DNA of 35,481 bases from positions 1-35,481 of the forward strand of contig JACQNJ010000033.1 of NCBI GenBank assembly GCA_016203115.1, in the 5' to 3' direction. The notes under the pieces are model-generated. The model searched no databases and was not told where the DNA came from. It was given only the letters and a program-made list of their open reading frames with translations. Position 1 is the stretch's first letter; each line of letters starts with the position of its first letter. The position numbers and the translations under genes were made by a program. Origin of the DNA: Candidatus Woesearchaeota archaeon (GTDB lineage Archaea; Nanobdellota; Nanobdellia; SCGC-AAA011-G17; GW2011-AR20). Of the stretch, positions 24,855-30,600 are shown in pieces.

Positions 24855-25047
24855 TCGTCGTATTCCACATTAGTTTAAAGAATTTATCGTAGGATTCCGC
24901 CGCTTCTTTTTGATGAATAATTACTCCAAGCGGTTTATCTGTCCAGACAATGATCCCTATTTTATCATTCCTGATTATTGTTTCAGTAAGTGGCTCAAAT
25001 CCTACTTGGGTGTATTTTACCTCTGATTTTGGATATTTTATCTCAGA
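24847..25047 (-). pseudogene. C-terminal remnant of a TrmB-like transcriptional regulator
   Basis: On the minus strand a frame without a start codon (it follows a TAA at 25048-25050) encodes about 66 residues: SEIKYPKSEVKYTQVGFEPL, TETIIRNDKIGIIVWTDKPL, GVIIHQKEAAESYDKFFKLM, then WNTTTK. This is the effector/end region typical of archaeal TrmB-like and related HTH regulators, where 'KIAIIIW...KPIGILI...EVAESYRKYFELLW' recurs. The HTH half is absent. It is probably a gene left behind by a recombination event in the module region. Confidence 0.6.
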
Positions 25048-25140
25048 TTAATGCAAGATAAGAATTATCTTTTTTACAGCGACCCCACTCGTTTAGTTAG
25101 AAATTACCCTATCCAAGATAAATATCTTTTTCGTAGAAAA

Positions 25141-25162
25141 AGTCTAAATGTGTGTTAGCACT
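25141..25162. other. Candidate 22-bp core, weak
   Basis: AGTCTAAA, centre TGTGTG, TTAGCACT. CTAA/TTAG symmetry fits the other cores, but the outer arm bases differ. It would be the right-hand partner of the core at 22411 around module 1. Confidence 0.3.
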
Positions 25163-25198
25163 ACAGACCCCCACGTTTTTAAGAACTCAAATTTTATT

Positions 25199-25220
25199 GA
25201 AACTAATGCCTGTTAGTTTC
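25199..25220. other. Xer/dif-like 22-bp core, palindromic version
   Basis: GAAACTAA, centre TGCCTG, TTAGTTTC: both arms are perfect complements (8 bp each), unlike the other cores where the second arm is TTCAACGA-like. Read backwards the centre is CAGGCA. It lies on the left of module 2. Confidence 0.5.
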
Positions 25221-25351
25221 TCCGACCTACGAGCGAGGACTAGAATTATCGTTAATAAAATTTCCGAGCGGAGTGGGGAGGACAAGGCATCAGCCGAAGA
25301 GTTTTTGAGTTGCTGTACTTCTAGGCGCTGTCGTAGTTTTCCAGAGTAAAG

Positions 25352-25870
25352 TTAGTCGTGGGGGCGGGCGTTAGTAAGTTTTTGTTTAATCTTCTGGATT
25401 TGAGTTTCAGTTATTTTCTCAATTACTTCTTCCATCTTCAGAACAAAGTTTCTCGCAGTTGCTGAATCTGTTTTCAGTTTTTCTTTATCTATTTGTTCCG
25501 TTACGTAATATTGTGTATCCACACGTAACTCTTTGGCTAATAATAACTCAGTATAAAACTGTTCTTCAACAATGTTCTCTTCAACGAGAAGAAAATGCAT
25601 TAATGAAATGGTGCAGTCATGGATTTCTGATTTTATGCCACATTTTTGAAGCAGAGCATACAAAACAAAATATCGGGAATAATACGCTGTTGTTGCTATC
25701 CAATCTATTTCTTCTTTTTCAATGGCGGAATCAAGCATATTTAGCGCACTCTTTGCTTTTTCGATATACGCTTTGCACAGATTATCATTTGGTTCTTCCA
25801 GTTTAATGCCTCGCTTCTGCTTCCAGCACCAAGAAACGTGGCTTTTGGAATCTTTATCTTTCGATTTCAT
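25352..25870 (-). CDS. HEPN-domain protein (partner of the 25854 MNT)
   Basis: 172 aa. HEPN helices at about 30-90 (YIEKAKSALNMLDSAIEKEE, TTAYYSRYFVLYALLQKCGI, KSEIHDCTISLMHFLL) and the variant motif ELRVDTQYYVT near 112-122, the same as in the HEPN at 24375. Its last nine residues (LTNARPHD and neighbours) are encoded by the module's own inverted repeat at 25360-25373, so the module end has supplied the stop. It overlaps the MNT gene upstream by 17 bp. Confidence 0.83.
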   Translation of the reverse strand: MKSKDKDSKSHVSWCWKQKRGIKLEEPNDNLCKAYIEKAKSALNMLDSAIEKEEIDWIATTAYYSRYFVLYALLQKCGIKSEIHDCTISLMHFLLVEENIVEEQFYTELLLAKELRVDTQYYVTEQIDKEKLKTDSATARNFVLKMEEVIEKITETQIQKIKQKLTNARPHD

Positions 25871-26471
25871 AGTAATACCTCCATAATGCGTTAATAAAAA
25901 TGTCTGGGTTGTGCAAAATAAGGTGGTATTTTAGGATTTCCATAATCAAGGCGTCTTTTTTTCTTAGTCCATTCTCAAAGCTTTCAGGTATTGTAGTCTT
26001 AAGATTAATGGTTTTTCCGTATGTTTTTCCCATAGCTTTTATTTTTGTGATTTCAGCTTCTTTCAGTTCTCCTAAACAAAACAGGTCAAGATCACTATCT
26101 TCTTTGAATGTTCTTTTAGCATAAGAACCAAATAAAACAAATGAACCTGAAAGATTAAGTTTAGAAATTTCTGTCGTTATTTTTTTAATGAGAAATACTT
26201 GTTCTTGAAAGAGTATTGCTTCTACAAGTTCGCTTATAATCAAATAATTTTTGGTGAGATTATTATCAAGATTTAAAGTGTAAACTTTGTTTTTGCCAAT
26301 AGTCTTAGCGATTAGGACTTTATCTTTTTCTAATGCTCCAAGATGTGGAAGAAGAGTAACATGGCTTTTCTTGGTTAATTTAGCCATTTCTCTAGTGTGG
26401 TATTGGGCTAAATAGTTTGAACGGTAAAGGCTAATTATCCTCAGTTTGTTACTGGTCGTTTTATCTACCAT
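25854..26471 (-). CDS. HTH-MNT nucleotidyltransferase (antitoxin-type)
   Basis: 205 aa. N-terminal winged HTH (REMAKLTKKSHVTLLPHLGA) and MNT core FGSYAKRTFKEDSDLDLFCL, canonical GSx10DxD, near 107-125. The C-terminal end (ILHNPDIFINALWRYYYEIE) is longer than in the other copies. The start at 26471 (MVDK) carries the ATGGTA box of the putative operator. Same-strand HEPN follows with overlap; the divergent lipoprotein gene shares its upstream region. Confidence 0.84.
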   Translation of the reverse strand: MVDKTTSNKLRIISLYRSNYLAQYHTREMAKLTKKSHVTLLPHLGALEKDKVLIAKTIGKNKVYTLNLDNNLTKNYLIISELVEAILFQEQVFLIKKITTEISKLNLSGSFVLFGSYAKRTFKEDSDLDLFCLGELKEAEITKIKAMGKTYGKTINLKTTIPESFENGLRKKDALIMEILKYHLILHNPDIFINALWRYYYEIER

Positions 26472-26491
26472 GTGGTATTAATAATTACCAT
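26466..26491 (-). promoter_or_regulatory. Putative operator: ATGGTA boxes 20 bp apart plus TGGTA/TACCA palindrome
   Basis: TACCAT occurs at 26466-26471 (covering the start codon) and 26486-26491, 20 bp apart. Within it TGGTA (26473-26477) and TACCA (26486-26490) are an inverted repeat. A TATA-like run is just beyond, at about 26493-26505 on the minus strand. Confidence 0.45.
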
Positions 26492-26544
26492 CAGTATAAA
26501 AATGTTTTGGTTATTGTGTTATTACTCATAAAAGACAAACAAAC

Positions 26545-26561
26545 AGAAAGCTTTATAAATA
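26545..26561 (+). promoter_or_regulatory. BRE/TATA promoter of the lipoprotein gene
   Basis: AGAAAGCTTTATAAATA; the ATG at 26582 is about 26 nt after the TATA centre. The identical 17 bases occur at 28142-28158 before the gene of module 4. Confidence 0.6.
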
Positions 26562-26581
26562 GGTGCTACTTTAAGCCTCAT

Positions 26582-26942
26582 ATGAACTTTAAAGAATTAC
26601 TGGCAGCAGGTTTGATTGGAGCATTGGTTGCAGGGGTAGATGGATGTAAAAAGGAAACGCCTGATCTTGAAGCTGTGGTTGAACAGACTGCCTCATTTGA
26701 AAGAACAATCAACGGACACTCCTATAAGTTTGAAGGAAATAAAGTTACAGAGATAACTTCTGATGAAGATACTCAAGCAATATATGGTATCATTTCCGAT
26801 GCTCATGGCGAAGCAATTCAGTGCTAATTTTGGTGGTCTTGAAGCTTGGAAGCATCTTGATGGAAAAACATATAGTGGAATGGTCGGAGTTCTCACAGTA
26901 AAGGGAGATCAAGCGAAATTTGAAATGTTATACGCACAGTAA
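26582..26942 (+). pseudogene. Small lipoprotein gene, frameshifted
   Basis: ATG 26582 (chosen from the TATA spacing; an upstream ATG-like start at 26507 would precede the promoter) encodes a lipoprotein signal peptide LLAAGLIGALVAGVDGC, then ETPDLEAVVEQTASFERTIN and on to a TAA at 26825-26827. Another frame continues without delay as QFSANFGGLEAWKHLDGKTY, SGMVGVLTVKGDQAKFEMLY and AQ to TAA at 26940. A one-base change near 26805-26820 would join them into about 119 aa. The stop is 13 bp before the module's repeat. Function unknown; cell-surface anchored by the Cys if expressed. Confidence 0.6.
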
Positions 26943-27107
26943 GTCTATCGTTTGTTAACGCCCGCCCCCAATAAATCTCTGAAAATTTTGTTTAGTCTAC
27001 GTTAAGTGAAGTTGCTAATTTCATTCCGTTTTTTCTCTTGACTAAACGAAGACAGCGCCGTCAAGAAGTATCAGTTCACTTTTAGCGATAAAAGCAACTC
27101 AAAAATT

Positions 27108-27129
27108 GAAACTAAGCCCTGTTCAACGA
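27108..27129. other. Xer/dif-like 22-bp core between modules 2 and 3
   Basis: Left arm GAAACTAA, centre GCCCTG, right arm TTCAACGA on the plus strand. Arms are identical to those of the core at 28044, which lies in the opposite orientation on the other side of the methyltransferase module. Confidence 0.6.
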
Positions 27130-27164
27130 CCTGAGGGCATCAGCCCGAAAATGCAATGTGGCAA

Positions 27165-28014
27165 GCGAGATTAATTTTAGCAAATTTTAAGGGCTGGGGA
27201 CGGCGCGCATTATTTTATTGCAACAATATCCAGATGTCTTGGTCTTTCCATTTCTATATTCTTGTAATCTCTATAAACTTCAAATTTCGAGAATCCAGCT
27301 TTTTGTAATTGGTCCACCCAATCTCTCTCTAAGAATATGGGTAACACATAAATCTTGATACTCTTTTTCACCAATTTTATGAATTACATCCCTAATTCTA
27401 AAATGCTCTGTAAATCTATCGTGTATTTTTGTTTTTATTTTTTCCCCATTATCTCCGAGAGTCTCATTTTCAATGAATTTTTCCTTGCTCTCAGGAATAT
27501 GTTCCCAACTTTTATTATCTATAACAAAAATGCCACCTTTTCTAAGAGATTGAAAAATATTTTTTATGACTTTCCAATATTGTAAGGGTTCCTCTCCTAA
27601 AGTGGTCCACATACATATGGCGGCATCAAATTTTTCAGGATATGAAAAATTATTTGCGTTTTGTAAAACAAATTGGGCATTTGAACTTTCTTTTTTCGCA
27701 TCATCTTCTGCTTTCTTAATTTGAAATGGCGAAAAATCAATTCCTACGACTTCGTAGCCCATCTTGGATAATGGAATAGCGTGCCTTCCTATACCGCAAG
27801 CTACATCCAAAATTTTTTTTACATCATGTTTTTTAAAAATCCCATCTAAAAGATTGATTTCTAAATTTGTATCTACAAGATGATTAATAATTGTTTTATA
27901 ATGTTCTGGAAGTTTATAGAGGATTTGCATAATTTAAGTAAAATGATTAGTTATTTAAAGTTTTGTTTGGCGCGCCGTCTGGGCGGGGGACGGAATAACT
28001 AAAATTAATCTCGC
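27165..28014. repeat. Module 3 inverted repeats (16 bp and 10 bp)
   Basis: GCGAGATTAATTTTAG (27165-27180) pairs perfectly with 27999-28014, and GACGGCGCGC (27199-27208) with GCGCGCCGTC (27970-27979). Together with the inverted cores at 27108 and 28044 they frame the methyltransferase gene symmetrically. The sequence between the paired blocks has diverged. Confidence 0.72.
27280..27930 (-). CDS. Class I SAM-dependent methyltransferase (3' end frameshifted)
   Basis: 216 aa as read. Motif I is ILDVACGIGRHAIPL (40-54), motif II VVGIDFS, motif IV region FDAAICMWTTLGE and a post-motif RKGGIFVIDN, so a complete SAM-binding Rossmann core. The frame ends early (KSWILEI), but another frame continues as LERDWVDQLQKAGFSKFEVY, RDYKNIEMERPRHLDIVAIK to TAA at 27210-27212, the usual last strands of this family. 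One base change near 27325-27345 restores a protein of about 240 aa that would end two bases from the module repeat. Substrate unknown. Confidence 0.82.
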   Translation of the reverse strand: MQILYKLPEHYKTIINHLVDTNLEINLLDGIFKKHDVKKILDVACGIGRHAIPLSKMGYEVVGIDFSPFQIKKAEDDAKKESSNAQFVLQNANNFSYPEKFDAAICMWTTLGEEPLQYWKVIKNIFQSLRKGGIFVIDNKSWEHIPESKEKFIENETLGDNGEKIKTKIHDRFTEHFRIRDVIHKIGEKEYQDLCVTHILRERLGGPITKSWILEI

Positions 28015-28043
28015 GCAGAGTTTTTTTGCTTCAGCAAAAAATT

Positions 28044-28065
28044 TCGTTGAATTCCTGTTAGTTTC
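28044..28065. other. Xer/dif-like 22-bp core between modules 3 and 4, inverted
   Basis: Plus strand TCGTTGAA, centre TTCCTG, TTAGTTTC; on the minus strand GAAACTAA, CAGGAA, TTCAACGA. Arms identical to 27108 in the opposite direction. Confidence 0.6.
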
Positions 28066-28141
28066 GTCTGACCAACGGGAAGACCTAAAATTTAGTGCAA
28101 TGTTCCGAAGGAAAATTTTAGAGTTTTTTTCGGGGCACAAT

Positions 28142-28158
28142 AGAAAGCTTTATAAATA
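28142..28158 (+). promoter_or_regulatory. BRE/TATA promoter of the module 4 gene
   Basis: AGAAAGCTTTATAAATA, same 17 bases as at 26545-26561; about 26 nt from TATA centre to the ATG at 28179, so leaderless. Confidence 0.6.
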
Positions 28159-28178
28159 TCAACTAAATAGTAGTAACT

Positions 28179-28604
28179 ATGGACGTTGATTACAAAAAAT
28201 TAGTAAATGTAGTAGAAAATGCTAAATTTCAAAGTTATGAAAGATTAAGTTACTCTGGAGGGGATTTCCTTTTATTTCCAGGAGAACATACTAAACGAGA
28301 TGAAGAAGATGGAAATCCGCCAATTTTTTGTAATCCATCATTAATGGCAGATTGGGATATATATTTCGGAATGAACGTAGTACCAAAAGATTTTAGACGA
28401 CCATGCTTATTGCATGAAATACTTGAAATGAGTTCATTCGACGAAATAAAACAAGCTCCCAATCTGACAAAGGAAGAAGCTTTGAGACAAGCTCACGATA
28501 TTGCAAGAGAATATGATAATAGATACGCAAGAGAAACATTAAGTGAGCCAAGATATACAGAATATACAAAGCTTCGACAAAGACTTCTGAACGGACGTAG
28601 TTAA
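28179..28604 (+). CDS. Hypothetical protein with HExxE metal-site-like motif, 141 aa
   Basis: Soluble, no signal peptide. Residues about 85-92 read CLLHEILEMSS, followed some 20 residues later by EEALRQAHDIAREYDNR. A His-Glu-x-x-Glu helix with a later A-H on another helix is the layout of several small putative metal-binding proteins, where the second His supplies a ligand. I do not recognise a named family and catalysis is not shown. It is the only gene of module 4 and the nearest to the recombinase. Confidence 0.65.
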   Translation: MDVDYKKLVNVVENAKFQSYERLSYSGGDFLLFPGEHTKRDEEDGNPPIFCNPSLMADWDIYFGMNVVPKDFRRPCLLHEILEMSSFDEIKQAPNLTKEEALRQAHDIAREYDNRYARETLSEPRYTEYTKLRQRLLNGRS

Positions 28605-28621
28605 GTGCCCCGAAAAAAATT

Positions 28622-28643
28622 GAAACTAACAGTCTTTTAACGA
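28622..28643. other. Xer/dif-like 22-bp core beside the recombinase
   Basis: Left arm GAAACTAA, centre CAGTCT, right arm TTTAACGA, 104 bp before the recombinase ATG. It could be the native (chromosomal) site into which modules were added. Flanks can fold: TTTTAAC (28635-28641) with GTTAAAA (28659-28665), and GCCCC near 28608 with GGGGC near 28677. Confidence 0.55.
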
Positions 28644-28746
28644 AGTTCTTTGAATTTTGTTAAAATACAGCTTAAAGGGGCTATATTTGAGTAATGATTC
28701 TAGAAATTTTAGTAAAATATAAAAAGATATATCACATGTTTATGTT

Positions 28747-29586
28747 ATGGGTTATACTCCTGTTGATGTTGAAACAGCTGTAGAAAGAGAGTGCAGGAGA
28801 AGGAGATATTCTGAAAAGACAATAAAAACTTATTTGTTTTGCATTGATAAATTTTTAAAATGGTGCAGGAAAGATTTAGGAAAAATAAGCAAAAAGGATG
28901 TAAGGTTATTTCTTGAACACTTAAGCGAGAAAAATCTTGCTGGAAGCTCTCTAAATGTTAATCACATGGCATTAAGATTCTTGTTTCAGGAAGTTCTTGG
29001 TAAGACAATGTGGATTGACATAAAATATTCTAAAGTGCCAGAAAAGTTACCTACTGTCCTTACAAAAGAAGAAGTAAAGATGCTATTAGAATCTATTGAC
29101 AACCCTAAGCACAGGCTAATGATAGGGCTTATGTACTCTGCAGGGTTGAGAGTTTCTGAGCTAATCAATCTAAAAATTAAAGATTTTGAGTTTGACAAGG
29201 GATATGGATTTATTAGAGCAGGCAAAGGAAACAAAGACAGGCTTTTTGTCTTATCTCAAAAAATAAAGGATGGTGTTATTTCTTTGTTAGAAAAAGAGAA
29301 ATTAAATCATGAAGGATTATTGTTTATAGGCAATAGAAACAGAGCTTACAATCCTAGAAGCCTGCAAATTATTGTTAAAAAAGCATGTAAAAGAGCAGGT
29401 ATCAAGAAAAATGTGCATTGCCATACACTTAGGCATAGTTTTGCAACCCACTTAATTGAAAATGGGTATGATGTTTCTGCTGTGCAGGCAATTCTTGGCC
29501 ATAAAAGCCCTGAAACAACTATGGTTTACATTCACATGGCTTCTCCCAGTATGATAAGCATAAAGAGTCCTTTAGACACCCTATAG
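28747..29586 (+). CDS. Xer-like tyrosine recombinase
   Basis: A site-specific DNA recombinase of the XerA/XerC/D type, 279 aa. Residues 9-85 are the SAM-like core-binding domain (YSEKTIKTYLFCIDKFLKWC). All catalytic residues are visible: Arg135 (SAGLRVSEL), Lys160 (GKGNKD), His226 and Arg229 (HTLRHSFATHL), His252 (LGHKS) and nucleophile Tyr261 (MVYIHM). It ends in IKSPLDTL like archaeal XerA. The extra domain of integron integrases, which would lie between Lys160 and His226, is missing. It stands at the right end of the module region with a core 104 bp upstream. In archaea XerA resolves chromosome dimers; a second role in module exchange is inferred. Confidence 0.93.
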   Translation: MGYTPVDVETAVERECRRRRYSEKTIKTYLFCIDKFLKWCRKDLGKISKKDVRLFLEHLSEKNLAGSSLNVNHMALRFLFQEVLGKTMWIDIKYSKVPEKLPTVLTKEEVKMLLESIDNPKHRLMIGLMYSAGLRVSELINLKIKDFEFDKGYGFIRAGKGNKDRLFVLSQKIKDGVISLLEKEKLNHEGLLFIGNRNRAYNPRSLQIIVKKACKRAGIKKNVHCHTLRHSFATHLIENGYDVSAVQAILGHKSPETTMVYIHMASPSMISIKSPLDTL

Positions 29587-29620
29587 GCAGATTATTATAA
29601 AAGATAATTCTATTTAAAAC

Positions 29621-29989
29621 ATGGAAATCCAAAAATTAACTCATTTTTCTAACCTATTTGACAATATTAAAGAAATAGTTAAAGCTAAACAATATGAAAA
29701 AGAAACCAGGAATAATAAAGAGGTTTTAGACACTGAAAAAGAGATTTTAAATGGAAATAAAATAAATTCTGAAAATTTGCATAAATTTGAAAAGAAAATT
29801 GAAAATGCTTTTTTGTTTAGATCAGGATTAGGGCAAGATGGGAATAAAAAAAGCAGGGTTATTGTTTATTGTGTTTTTAAAAATAAATTGATTTTTTTGA
29901 GATTTGTACATCATAAAGAATGGGAAGAATTCTTGAATAATCATAAGAAATTTGAAGTTTTAAAGAAAGAAATTTTAAGCTACGAATAG
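29621..29989 (+). CDS. Hypothetical protein, 122 aa
   Basis: Charged, helical first 80 residues (KEIVKAKQYEKETRNNKEVL, EKEILNGNKINSENLHKFEK) and a beta-rich end (SRVIVYCVFKNKLIFLRFVH, then HKEWEEFLNN). The last third has some look of RelE-fold toxins (RVIY...LIFLRFVH) but is too divergent to assign. A TATA-like run lies before the ATG. Its stop overlaps the promoter of the RelBE-type pair that follows. Confidence 0.55.
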   Translation: MEIQKLTHFSNLFDNIKEIVKAKQYEKETRNNKEVLDTEKEILNGNKINSENLHKFEKKIENAFLFRSGLGQDGNKKSRVIVYCVFKNKLIFLRFVHHKEWEEFLNNHKKFEVLKKEILSYE

Positions 29990-30002
29990 AAAGCTTTAAA
30001 TA
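29988..30002 (+). promoter_or_regulatory. BRE/TATA promoter of the RelBE-type pair
   Basis: AGAAAGCTTTAAATA; about 27 nt from TATA centre to the ATG at 30025, which supports that ATG over one at 30007. Confidence 0.55.
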
Positions 30003-30024
30003 CTAAATGGTATCTATTGGTAGC

Positions 30025-30270
30025 ATGAATACACAAATAAATTTAAGATTGCCTGAGAAAATGCTGGTTTCGGCTCAAGCTTATGCGAAAAAATACGGTT
30101 TTGGCACTGTGCAGGATCTTATAAAAGAAACTATGAGAGAAAAACTTTTTACAGAACAAGCAATATCAAAAGAAGAGCTAATACTAGTTAAGAGACTAGT
30201 TGAGGCCATTGAAAGTAAAAATTTGTATGGAACTGAGGAAGAACTCTTTCGAAAACTAAAGGAAAAGTAA
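30025..30270 (+). CDS. Antitoxin, ribbon-helix-helix type
   Basis: 81 aa from the ATG at 30025 (MNTQINLRLPEKML). The first 45 residues fit a ribbon-helix-helix DNA-binding domain: a strand (NTQINLRLP) and two helices (EKMLVSAQAYAKKYGF, TVQDLIKETMREKLF). The rest is an acidic helix that would wrap the toxin. It is followed two bases later by the RelE-like gene, the standard antitoxin-toxin order. It should neutralise the toxin and repress its own promoter. Confidence 0.75.
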   Translation: MNTQINLRLPEKMLVSAQAYAKKYGFGTVQDLIKETMREKLFTEQAISKEELILVKRLVEAIESKNLYGTEEELFRKLKEK

Positions 30271-30272
30271 AG

Positions 30273-30569
30273 ATGGAATATAAATTAAAACCATCTCATT
30301 TCTTTTTAAAACAACTAGAAGAACTTAGCAGTGAAGCTGCAAGAATTGTTGAAAATCGATTGAGACTTGTCAAAATAAACCCTTTTCGCAATAAAAGAAT
30401 TGAAGGGTATAATCTATTTTTGTTCAGAATACGCTTTGAAGATAATCGCAAGGAAAAAAGAATTATTTATCTTGTTGATAAGCCTTGTGTGAAACTTATA
30501 TGCATCCTTGATAGGGACAAAGAGTATAAGGACTTAAAAAAATACCTTAAAGATTTAGGATATCTTTGA
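30273..30569 (+). CDS. RelE/ParE-superfamily toxin
   Basis: 98 aa. N-terminal helices (HFFLKQLEELSSEAARIVEN), NPFRNKRIEGYNLFLFRIRF and the end strand RIIYLVDKPCVKLICILDRD followed by EYKDLKKYLK match the small RelE fold (the 'NPFRxKxL-x-G-x-x-x-x-R-x-R' pattern). Such toxins cleave mRNA on the ribosome or inhibit gyrase. The Arg/Lys in the central strands are present; exact catalytic residues cannot be settled by eye. Two bases after the antitoxin. Confidence 0.85.
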   Translation: MEYKLKPSHFFLKQLEELSSEAARIVENRLRLVKINPFRNKRIEGYNLFLFRIRFEDNRKEKRIIYLVDKPCVKLICILDRDKEYKDLKKYLKDLGYL

Positions 30570-30600
30570 TTCTACTAAGTCTTTGCTCAGAAAGTTGTGA

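Larger units (their letters stand above)
22512..25113. repeat. Module 1 inverted repeat, 12 bp
   Basis: GATAGGGTAATT (22512-22523) and its perfect complement AATTACCCTATC (25102-25113) enclose two MNT/HEPN pairs and a regulator remnant. The sequence between the core at 22411 and this repeat is GC-richer than the genes and looks non-coding. Confidence 0.5.
25048..25351. other. Intermodule spacer with stem-forming ends
   Basis: About 300 bp without a plausible gene. It holds the right arm of the module 1 repeat (25102-25113), a candidate core at 25141 and a better core at 25199. ACCCCCACG (25168-25176) can pair with CGTGGGGG (25357-25364), closing the whole spacer as a long stem. GGCGCTGTC (25324-25332) and TTTTTGAGTTGCT (25302-25314) have perfect complements in the spacer beyond module 2. 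Confidence 0.45.
25360..26969. repeat. Module 2 inverted repeats (14 bp, plus outer 13- and 9-bp pairs)
   Basis: GGGGGCGGGCGTTA (25360-25373) and TAACGCCCGCCCCC (26956-26969) are perfect complements bracketing the MNT/HEPN pair and the lipoprotein. Farther out, TTTTTGAGTTGCT (25302-25314) pairs with AGCAACTCAAAAA (27093-27105), and GGCGCTGTC (25324-25332) with GACAGCGCC (27051-27059), in the same order, so a degenerate inverted repeat of at least 140 bp frames the module. Confidence 0.7.
28124..28619. repeat. Module 4 inverted repeat, 15 bp
   Basis: TTTTTTTCGGGGCAC (28124-28138) and GTGCCCCGAAAAAAA (28605-28619) are perfect complements bracketing one gene; the right copy starts one base after its stop codon. 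As a transcribed stem followed by A/T runs it could also act as a terminator, but the same sequence in front of the promoter argues for a module boundary. Confidence 0.68.

Noticed and set aside
26507-26581. Longer N-terminus for the lipoprotein
   Set aside because: The promoter at 26545-26561 lies inside this extension, and the signal peptide begins at the ATG at 26582.
28605-28690. Simple rho-independent-like terminator after the 28179 gene
   Set aside because: The GTGCCCCGAAAAAAA block does form part of a stem, but its perfect inverted copy upstream of the promoter at 28124 shows that it is a module border.
22400-28700. CRISPR array
   Set aside because: Repeats are inverted pairs specific to each module, not evenly spaced identical direct repeats, and there are no cas genes.
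22411-29586. Integron with attC sites and an IntI integrase
   Set aside because: The layout (recombinase facing away from a cassette row, GGCGGGCGTTA-like ends) is tempting, but the recombinase lacks the extra IntI domain, and the RYYYAAC/GTTRRRY site pairs are not found at the borders. Genes also lie in both orientations. A Xer/dif-type scheme fits better.
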